Below, in pieces: positions 1-5,370 of a stretch of 6,370 nt of DNA. The position numbers were made by a program, and so were the translations under genes. The stretch comes from Limnoglobus sp. GTDB lineage: Bacteria > Planctomycetota > Planctomycetia > Gemmatales > Gemmataceae. Numbering within the stretch: the first letter of the stretch is position 1; each line of letters opens with the position of its first letter. Location of the stretch: contig JANXNT010000418.1 in NCBI GenBank assembly GCA_025353985.1, positions 1-6,370 on the forward strand, in the 5' to 3' direction. The notes under the pieces were generated by a model that was not told where the DNA came from, searched no databases, and worked only from the letters and a program-made list of their open reading frames with translations.

Positions 1-681
1 CGGGATGACGTACAGCGGATTTGAAAGGAAGTTGCTGAGCATCAGCAAGTACTTCGTGATCACCGGCAGGGCGTCTTTTTCCTTGAGCTTCTTGAACACC
101 GGCTCGAACTTGGGCACGAAGAAAATCACGAGGATGCCGAGGACCCCGAAGCCCGCGATCATGAGGAAGGCCGGGTAGGCGAGGGCGCCGATGACCTTGC
201 CTTTCATGTCTTCTTGGTGTTCGACGAAGGTCGCGGTGCGCTTCAGCACGTCTTCGAGGAAGCCGCCTTCTTGCCCCGCGCGGATCATGCTAATGACGAG
301 TTCGTCGAAGACTTTCGGGTGTGCGGCCATCGCTTGCGCCAGTCCCGTACCGTCTGCGACTTTCATGCGAACATCACGCAGCACGCTACTGAGCCGCTTA
401 CTGCTACTTTGCCGTTCGAGGATTTCCAGCGAACGCAACATCGGTACGCCCGAGTGCAGCAAGTCCGCCAATTGTGCATATGTCGTCGAGAGTTGGCGTT
501 TGCTGACGCCGCTAAAAAAGTAACCACCACCCGACTGGCTCGCCGCCGCCTGCGTAATGCGAATCGGGAACAATCCACGGCCATCGAGCATCGTCGCGGC
601 TTCGCGCTCGGAAGACGCCGTAAGCGTCCCCGACTGCTTGGCTCCGGTGCCCCCAAGGGCTTCGTACGTGAAATCGGGCAT
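1..681 (-). CDS. pilC: Type IV pilus / type II secretion inner-membrane platform protein, PilC/GspF family (3' end missing)
   Basis: The reverse strand reads open from an ATG at 679-681 to the window edge, giving 227 residues of a family that is usually about 400 long, so the C-terminal part lies outside the window. PilC/GspF is the polytopic membrane protein on which the assembly ATPase acts to push pilin or pseudopilin subunits into the fibre. Seen here: an N-terminal cytoplasmic stretch starting MPDFTYEALG, a first T2SSF domain from about residue 65 (QLADLLHSGVPMLRSLEILE, 70-89), the family's Gly-Glu turn as GQEGGFLEDVL (136-146), and one strongly hydrophobic membrane segment at about 168-190 ending in FFVPKF. 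The start is supported by AAGGA five bases upstream. The pilB-type ATPase gene lies 104 bases upstream on the same strand, as expected for this pair. Whether the machine is a pilus or a type II secretion system cannot be decided from this fragment; gspF is the alternative name. Confidence 0.93.
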   Translation of the reverse strand, partial: MPDFTYEALGGTGAKQSGTLTASSEREAATMLDGRGLFPIRITQAAASQSGGGYFFSGVSKRQLSTTYAQLADLLHSGVPMLRSLEILERQSSSKRLSSVLRDVRMKVADGTGLAQAMAAHPKVFDELVISMIRAGQEGGFLEDVLKRTATFVEHQEDMKGKVIGALAYPAFLMIAGFGVLGILVIFFVPKFEPVFKKLKEKDALPVITKYLLMLSNFLSNPLYVIP

Positions 682-686
682 GATGT

Positions 687-691
687 TCCTT
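687..691 (-). promoter_or_regulatory. Ribosome binding site of the pilC/gspF gene
   Basis: AAGGA on the reverse strand, five bases before the ATG at 679-681. It fixes the start of the platform-protein gene and lies immediately downstream of the palindromic element in the same spacer. Confidence 0.7.
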
Positions 692-702
692 GGCGATTCT
701 TT

Positions 703-762
703 ACCCCAACGGGGTTCGATCCTTTAGCCCAGGGTTAGACGTTTCGTCGTACCCCTGGGCTA
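703..762. repeat. Compound palindromic element in the pilB-pilC spacer
   Basis: Three inverted repeats are packed into this stretch. The largest has perfect 10-bp arms, TAGCCCAGGG (725-734) and CCCTGGGCTA (753-762), around an 18-base loop. Inside the loop GACG (738-741) pairs with CGTC (745-748) across TTT. Beside it, ACCCC (703-707) pairs with GGGGT (711-715) across AAC. In the leftward transcript the folds lie between the pilB stop codon and the pilC ribosome binding site. There is no following T-run, so it does not look like a standard intrinsic terminator. It could be an mRNA-processing or stability hairpin, or a copy of a dispersed palindromic repeat. From memory, sequences of the CCCAGGG...CCCTGGG type recur in planctomycete spacers, but I could not check this. 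Confidence 0.6.
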
Positions 763-785
763 CATTGAGTGCGTGCGTGTGCTTG

Positions 786-2489
786 CTAGCTGATGTCCCC
801 GGCGGTGGTGCGGCCGACTTCGTCGATGGTTGTGGTGCCGTTGAGGATCTTGCGCCAGCCATCGTGCCGCAACGTGGACATGCCGTGATTCAACGCTTCG
901 AGGCGGATCACGTTCGAATTCACCCGCTGGACGACGAGATCTTTAATAATGTCTGTGTTGACGAGCAATTCATGAATGCCAGTCCGCCCGCGATACCCCG
1001 ACTGACGGCACGATCGGCAACCGGCCCCCATCTGGAGGCGAATCGGGCTGCCATCCTCGTTGTGCTTGTGCGGGAAGTCGATCGGTAAGTCATCGGTTAC
1101 CGGCACATATTCCGTACGACAGTCGGCACAAATCGTTCGCACCAGGCGTTGCGCCAGCACGCCTTCCACCGTCGATGCCACGAGGAACGGCTCGACTTTC
1201 ATGTCGATGAGTCGAGTAAACGCGCTCGGGGCGTCGTTGGTGTGCAGCGTGCTGAACACCATGTGCCCCGTCAGCGATGCCTGAATCGCGGCCTCGGCGG
1301 TTTCGAGATCGCGCATTTCGCCGATCAAAATGATATCCGGGTCGTGCCGCAAGATCGACCGCAACGACGAGGCAAACGTCAGCCCAATCTTCGCGTGCGT
1401 TTGAATCTGGCAGATTCCCGGCTGCTGATATTCGACCGGGTCTTCGACGGTAATGATCTTCGTCGATTCGTCTTTGACTTCGTTCAGTGCCGAATATAGC
1501 GTCGTCGATTTCCCCGAACCGGTCGGCCCCGTGACGATGACGATGCCGTGCGGCAGGTCGATCAATTGGCGGAACTTGCGGTCGATTTCGGGCAGGAACC
1601 CGATGCTTTTCAGGCTGAACACCATGCGGCTCTTATCGAGGAGCCGCATGACGACGCCTTCCCCGTGAACCATCGGGATGATCGACACGCGAACGTCGAC
1701 TTCCCGCCCCGAGACGCGCATTTTGATGCGCCCATCTTGCGGCAAACGCTTCTCGGCGATGTTCAACCGGGCCATGATCTTGAGACGGCTAATGATCGCC
1801 GACTGAAAGCGATTGATCTCGGCGGGCAGCTTCTGTTCTTGTAGCAAACCGTCGATGCGATACCGGACCCGCAACCCGGTTTCCTCATGTTCGATATGGA
1901 TATCGCTCGCTCGTTCGTTCGATGCCTCGACGAGGATTTCGTTCACCAACTTCACGACCGATGCTTCCTGCGCTTGCTTCGCGAGTTCGCTATCGTCGGT
2001 CTCCATGTCGTCGAGAAATTCGATGTCCGATTTGCGATCTTCGACGAGGCTACTTACGGTGTCGCCGCCGACGCCGAAGTGAATCTTGATGAGCCGCGTG
2101 ATTTCCTTCGGACTGCCGAGCACGGGCTGAATGTGCAGCCCCGTCAGCGTGTTCAACTCGTCGATTGCGTAGGCATCGTACGGGTCGCCGGTTGCGACCG
2201 TCAGCGTGCCGTTGTGGCGGGCGATCGGCATCAGGTTTTTACGGTGCAACAACTTCAGTGGCACCGCAACCAGTGCTTCCGCTTCCACTTTCGTCTGCGT
2301 GAGATCGACCCAATCCATGCCGAATTCTTCGGCGAGAATCGGCAGAAGGATCTCTTCCTTCACGAAGCCTTTTTCGATGAGCGTCAGGTGCGGGGCTTTG
2401 TCGGCAGCAGCAGCCACGGCATCGGCGGCTCGCGCAACGTCGGAATCGGAGAGGATGCCGCGTTTCGCCAACTGGTGGATAATCTGCAT
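786..2489 (-). CDS. pilB: Type IV pilus / type II secretion assembly ATPase, PilB/GspE family
   Basis: A cytoplasmic hexameric ATPase that powers extension of a type IV pilus or a type II secretion pseudopilus. The 567-residue length is normal for the family. Residues 1-150 form an N-terminal MshEN/T2SSE_N-like region, followed by an acidic linker (154-172) and the T2SSE core with ASDIHIE (194-200). The motifs are intact: Walker A GPTGSGKS (321-328), Asp box around VEDPVEY (348-354), Walker B ILIGEMRD (387-394), and His box around GHMVFSTLHT (408-417). A tetracysteine zinc site is present as CADC (454-457) and CRSC (491-494), typical of PilB/GspE and absent from PilT retraction ATPases. An in-frame TGA at 2493-2495, one codon before the ATG, makes this the earliest possible start. 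No strong Shine-Dalgarno is visible. The partner pilC follows 104 bases downstream. Pilus and type II secretion ATPases are hard to separate by sequence, so gspE is equally acceptable. Confidence 0.96.
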   Translation of the reverse strand: MQIIHQLAKRGILSDSDVARAADAVAAAADKAPHLTLIEKGFVKEEILLPILAEEFGMDWVDLTQTKVEAEALVAVPLKLLHRKNLMPIARHNGTLTVATGDPYDAYAIDELNTLTGLHIQPVLGSPKEITRLIKIHFGVGGDTVSSLVEDRKSDIEFLDDMETDDSELAKQAQEASVVKLVNEILVEASNERASDIHIEHEETGLRVRYRIDGLLQEQKLPAEINRFQSAIISRLKIMARLNIAEKRLPQDGRIKMRVSGREVDVRVSIIPMVHGEGVVMRLLDKSRMVFSLKSIGFLPEIDRKFRQLIDLPHGIVIVTGPTGSGKSTTLYSALNEVKDESTKIITVEDPVEYQQPGICQIQTHAKIGLTFASSLRSILRHDPDIILIGEMRDLETAEAAIQASLTGHMVFSTLHTNDAPSAFTRLIDMKVEPFLVASTVEGVLAQRLVRTICADCRTEYVPVTDDLPIDFPHKHNEDGSPIRLQMGAGCRSCRQSGYRGRTGIHELLVNTDIIKDLVVQRVNSNVIRLEALNHGMSTLRHDGWRKILNGTTTIDEVGRTTAGDIS

Positions 2490-2629
2490 AGGTCATCTGC
2501 CGCGAGAACGCCGATTTCGGATACGCTCAATTTACGAATATAACCGAAACCGGATGAGAACGTGCTGAGTCTGCGGGAACCTTACCGATTGAATGCGCGG
2601 TGTCATAACGGATGTTCGGGTCGAACCGG
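2490..2629 (-). promoter_or_regulatory. Leader and candidate promoter region of pilB, with an imperfect dyad
   Basis: A 140-base non-coding spacer between the DCC-protein stop and the pilB start. It contains an imperfect inverted repeat: CCGATTTCGG (2511-2520) and CCGAAACCGG (2544-2553) pair at 9 of 10 positions around a 23-base AT-rich centre. That centre includes TATATT on the reverse strand (2537-2542), a reasonable -10 hexamer. No good -35 match lies 15-18 bases further upstream, so a sigma-70 promoter is only a possibility. A short GTTCG/CGAAC hairpin (2614-2618 and 2622-2626) follows the DCC stop codon, but it has no T-run and is weak as a terminator. The pilus genes may therefore have their own promoter here or be read through from the DCC gene. 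Confidence 0.35.
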
Positions 2630-3025
2630 TTACGGCGTGGGGCAGTGTCCCGTGTCGCACGTCGCACGCGCTCGCTTCGGCAGTTTTGGGCGAACCCAAG
2701 CGAAAATCACGTATCCGAGATTCGCAAACGGGCGTAGCCACCACTTCCGCGTCAGCCACGCCATCCAGCGGAACCCCGGCACCGATTGCCACATCGCGAT
2801 CAGGGCATCGACCCCCGTAATGATCTCGCCGCTCTGCCGTTTCACGTGCATCGAATGATGCACCGCCGCCGCATCGAGGCCGTACGATTTCGCATCGAAC
2901 TCCGGCAACGAGATGTCGACGTAACCCAGCGTGCCGTCGGTTACACGGCGGCGAAACATATCGATTTCGCGCGAGCAAAGTTGGCAAAGCCCATCGTAAA
3001 AGATCGTCAACTGCGGTGCGTTCAT
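2630..3025 (-). CDS. DCC-family thiol-disulfide oxidoreductase-like protein (DUF393, YuxK-like)
   Basis: A 131-residue protein. It begins MNAPQLTIFYDGLCQLC, which carries the DxxCxxC signature of the DCC family at D11, C14 and C17, right after a hydrophobic first strand as in thioredoxin-like folds. Family members are predicted redox proteins with poorly known substrates. The middle part (ITGVDALIAMW, 69-79) and the Trp-rich, hydrophobic C-terminal half (78-112) fit the family. The ATG at 3023-3025 is chosen because GGAGGA (3032-3037) stands six bases upstream. The reading frame is open further to 3202, but that extension would add a basic, Asn/Arg-rich leader before the domain and would run into the divergent gene. 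An unusual point is a second cysteine pair at the end, C123 and C128 (CDTGHC). It lies 140 bases upstream of pilB on the same strand; no functional link to pili is evident. Confidence 0.85.
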   Translation of the reverse strand: MNAPQLTIFYDGLCQLCSREIDMFRRRVTDGTLGYVDISLPEFDAKSYGLDAAAVHHSMHVKRQSGEIITGVDALIAMWQSVPGFRWMAWLTRKWWLRPFANLGYVIFAWVRPKLPKRARATCDTGHCPTP

Positions 3026-3149
3026 GGCGAATCCTCCAAACCATTGATAGACACGTCCGCTCGCCAGAGGAGTATTCCTCAAGTTGCGATGCCGATTCTT
3101 CCGATGATTCCTACAGCACGAATTTTGTAATTGGTTCGGAGAAACCGCC
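3026..3149. promoter_or_regulatory. Divergent spacer between the DCC gene and the secreted-protein gene
   Basis: This 124-base region must hold the start signals for both diverging genes. It contains both ribosome binding sites, GGAGGA at 3032-3037 (leftward) and GGAGA at 3138-3142 (rightward, seven bases before the ATG). Near the middle is the almost perfect palindrome GAGGAGTATTCCTC (3067-3080), with 5-bp arms and a 4-base centre, which could be an operator. I could not place convincing -35/-10 pairs for either direction. Confidence 0.4.
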
Positions 3150-4727
3150 ATGCGCCGACTCCAGAGATGGTTGGCTGTCGCGTTTGGCGGCGGATTGCTC
3201 ATTTGCGGCCCCTCGGCGGTCGCGCAGAATCAAGCCACAATAAAGTATTGGCCGCAACTCGAGATCGGTTTCCCGGTGCCGCAGGCGGTGCTGGATCTGA
3301 AACCGAAGCCCGTCAAATTACGCTTGTACTCAGCGCCGCCGAACGGCAATTTCACCAAAGTCGGCGAGCGTGCCACCAACGATCTGCAACCGATTCCCAA
3401 TCGTCTGCCAGGCTTTCAGTACACCGCACGCGGCGATGGTGAAGAAGAATTTGCCGTGCAACTCGTCTACGATGACGGTACGGTGTCTCCGACCACCGAG
3501 AAACTCCGCGCCGATTCCCGCGTGATCTTCGACACTCGGCCGCCCGTCGTCAATGTCGCTGCCTCCGGGCAGTATGGCGTCGAGTGGAACGTCCAAGAAG
3601 AGAACCTCGAAACCAACGGCGTGCGGCTCGAATGTCGTTGGGTCAACGGCGATGTCAACTGGTTCGCCGTCGCCAAAACACGAGGCAACTGGACCGTTCG
3701 CGATTCGTATACGTGGACCGGTTTGGCGAAAGAGACACGTACGCTGGAAGCCCGCGTCGCCGCCAAAGACAAAGCCGGGCACGAGACCTTTTCGCGAATC
3801 GTGCGGCTGCCTGCCACGGATGGCACGGGCGGTTTGCAACTCGAGGATTTGAACCCGAGGCCGCGATCCGGCGACAACGGTTCGCTGTCCGCGACGCCTC
3901 GACTCGGTTCCGGCGGAGGTATGAACGACGATGTTCCCGGCCAGCCGCAGATCGTATACGTTAACAATAATAACCTTACGGTGAAGTCGAAATTGAACAC
4001 CGTGACGCGCTCCGGCGTGAAGGTCGTTCACTTGTGGGCGAAGAATATGACGGCGAACCCGAACGCCGAATGGAAGCTCGTTAAGTCGCAAACGTGCGAC
4101 ATTCCCTACGAACAACCGAACCCGAGTGTCGAGATTCCGCACGTTGTCACCGACGATGGCCGTTACGGCTTCATTGTGATTCCCGAAAGCGGTGCGGGCA
4201 AGAAAGACAGCGACCCACGACCGAATTCGCTGGCACAACATCTCGTTGAAGTCGATACGAAGAAGCCGGTGGTGAAGGTGGTGAACGTGACTCCCACGCC
4301 AGGCGGGGCCACGGGCACGAAGGTCGAAATCGAGTGGAACGCCGACGACCGGAACCTGATGCCCGACCCGATCGTTCTCGAATATGCGGACACGAAGACG
4401 GCCGAGAAATGGACCGCGATCTCCGAGCAACGGCTGCCAAACTCGCGGCGTTACATTTGGGAAGTCCCCGAGAAGACGCCGTACAAGTTTTACGTCCGCG
4501 TTCGTGCCACAGATAAAGCCACGAACACCGGCGACGACATCTACGCCAAGGAAGTGATTATCGATTTGGATAAGCCATCCGCAACGATCGAGTACGTCAA
4601 GCCGACGGGTGGCAGTGCGCCGAATACTTCAGACAAGTTGCCTTCGAAGTTACCCGAATCGACGACGCCCGCCGACACGGGAACTCCCGGATTCACCGCA
4701 CCCGGTTTGATACCACCGGCAAAGTGA
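3150..4727 (+). CDS. Secreted protein with two alternating pairs of Ig-like/beta-sandwich modules; function unknown
   Basis: I do not recognise a named family for this 525-residue protein. Residues 1-25 are a clear signal peptide (RR near the start, hydrophobic core, cleavage expected after AVA before Q26), so it is exported. Reading by eye, the mature part is A1 (about 37-130), B1 (131-222), a Gly/Ser/Pro linker (223-265), A2 (268-371), B2 (372-480), and a Pro/Thr/Ser-rich tail (484-525). Both A modules carry a DDG turn and end in a 'DT-basic-x-PVV' junction (DTRPPVV at 128, DTKKPVV at 369). Both B modules share EWN...NL (145-153 and 395-403) and a late DKA motif (KDKAG and TDKAT, 206-210 and 454-458), as in bacterial Ig-like domains. 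No catalytic motif, membrane anchor or sorting signal is visible. The start is supported by GGAGA seven bases upstream. A structural or binding role at the cell surface or in the periplasm is inference. Confidence 0.85.
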   Translation: MRRLQRWLAVAFGGGLLICGPSAVAQNQATIKYWPQLEIGFPVPQAVLDLKPKPVKLRLYSAPPNGNFTKVGERATNDLQPIPNRLPGFQYTARGDGEEEFAVQLVYDDGTVSPTTEKLRADSRVIFDTRPPVVNVAASGQYGVEWNVQEENLETNGVRLECRWVNGDVNWFAVAKTRGNWTVRDSYTWTGLAKETRTLEARVAAKDKAGHETFSRIVRLPATDGTGGLQLEDLNPRPRSGDNGSLSATPRLGSGGGMNDDVPGQPQIVYVNNNNLTVKSKLNTVTRSGVKVVHLWAKNMTANPNAEWKLVKSQTCDIPYEQPNPSVEIPHVVTDDGRYGFIVIPESGAGKKDSDPRPNSLAQHLVEVDTKKPVVKVVNVTPTPGGATGTKVEIEWNADDRNLMPDPIVLEYADTKTAEKWTAISEQRLPNSRRYIWEVPEKTPYKFYVRVRATDKATNTGDDIYAKEVIIDLDKPSATIEYVKPTGGSAPNTSDKLPSKLPESTTPADTGTPGFTAPGLIPPAK

Positions 4728-4821
4728 GTGCGCGTTATTCCTCTCCGTTCATAAACTGTCACCACCGAGAGATTGGCTCCGTTCAGGAGTCTGGCTCCGT
4801 CTAACGAGATGAGGACTGCGC
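4728..4821 (+). promoter_or_regulatory. Leader of the pyrophosphatase gene with CTCCGT direct repeats
   Basis: The 94-base spacer has a perfect 9-base direct repeat, TGGCTCCGT at 4774-4782 and 4792-4800, with an 18-base period, and a further CTCCGTTC at 4743-4750 that matches 4777-4784. The GGAG at 4786-4789 between the two copies can pair with CTCC on either side, so two alternative short hairpins are possible just before the ribosome binding site GAGGA (4811-4815). This may be chance or a small regulatory leader. No obvious promoter or terminator was recognised. Confidence 0.3.
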
Positions 4822-5370
4822 GTGATGAATAACCGGATGCGCGACTACATGATGATTCCACCGGGTACCGGTGAGTTGTCGGTCGCGAATATGATCGTCG
4901 AGATTCCGAAAGGCCGCCGAACGAAATTCGAAGTCGATAAGGCGACCGGCCTCATCAAGATGGATCGCTACCTCTACAGCTCCGCCGTTTACCCCGGCGA
5001 TTACGGTTTCATTCCGCAAACGCTGGCCGAAGATAATGACCCGCTCGACATCCTCGTGATGGTCAACGAGCCGACGTTCTCCGGGTGCCTCATCGAAGCC
5101 CGCGTCGTCGGGATCTTCAAGATGCGCGACAAAGGCCAGAACGACTTCAAAATTTTGAGCGTGCCGAACAAGGATCCGCTGTTCGAAAGTATGCACAAGA
5201 TCGAAGACGTGCCGAAGCACTTCCTACGCGAAGTCGAGCACTTTTTCAGCACGTACAAGGTGCTCGAAGGCGTGACGATCGAACCGCTCGGCTGGGCTTC
5301 GCACGAAGAAGGTGCCGTCGAAGTGCGTTCGTGCATCGATCGTTTCCGCAAGACACTCGGGAATTTTTAG
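4822..5370 (+). CDS. ppa: Soluble inorganic pyrophosphatase, family I
   Basis: Hydrolyses cytoplasmic pyrophosphate to two phosphates with Mg2+, pulling biosynthetic reactions such as nucleic-acid and aminoacyl-tRNA synthesis forward. At 182 residues it is close to the usual 170-180 for bacterial PPases. The family signature DNDPLDI is at 71-77. Aligned by eye to the E. coli enzyme, the active-site residues are all present: E27, K35, R49, Y61, D71, D73, D76, D103, D108, K110, Y145 and K146. It is therefore expected to be active. The start is either GTG at 4822 or the adjoining in-frame ATG at 4825; GAGGA (4811-4815) is six bases from the first and nine from the second, so both are plausible and differ by one residue. 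It follows the secreted-protein gene by 94 bases on the same strand. Its TAG stop directly abuts the stop of the convergent SMP-30 gene. Confidence 0.97.
   Translation: MMNNRMRDYMMIPPGTGELSVANMIVEIPKGRRTKFEVDKATGLIKMDRYLYSSAVYPGDYGFIPQTLAEDNDPLDILVMVNEPTFSGCLIEARVVGIFKMRDKGQNDFKILSVPNKDPLFESMHKIEDVPKHFLREVEHFFSTYKVLEGVTIEPLGWASHEEGAVEVRSCIDRFRKTLGNF

Noticed and set aside
214..738. Forward open frames opposite pilC
   Set aside because: The reverse strand encodes a clear PilC/GspF protein with a ribosome binding site; the forward translations are Arg-rich and featureless.
690..1088. Forward frame starting at the palindromic element and running over the 3' end of pilB
   Set aside because: It would start at a TTG inside the spacer and overlap pilB antisense. 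The opening residues come from translating the palindromic element.
1887..2543. Forward open frame (218 codons) opposite pilB
   Set aside because: It lies antisense to the N-terminal half of a well-supported ATPase gene, and its sequence shows no recognisable motif.
2612..2632. tRNA T-arm-like sequence (GGTTCGA followed by CGAAC on the reverse strand)
   Set aside because: No acceptor stem, anticodon arm or CCA end could be fitted around it.
3026..3202. Upstream extension of the DCC-family gene to an earlier start at 3202
   Set aside because: The added 59 residues have no domain character and overlap the divergent gene, while the ATG at 3025 has a strong GGAGGA site six bases upstream.
3330..4430. 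Long reverse-strand open frame (366 codons) opposite the secreted-protein gene
   Set aside because: Its translation is rich in Arg, Val and His without domain motifs, whereas the forward frame has a ribosome binding site, a signal peptide and duplicated modules. It is an antisense shadow of GC-rich codon use.
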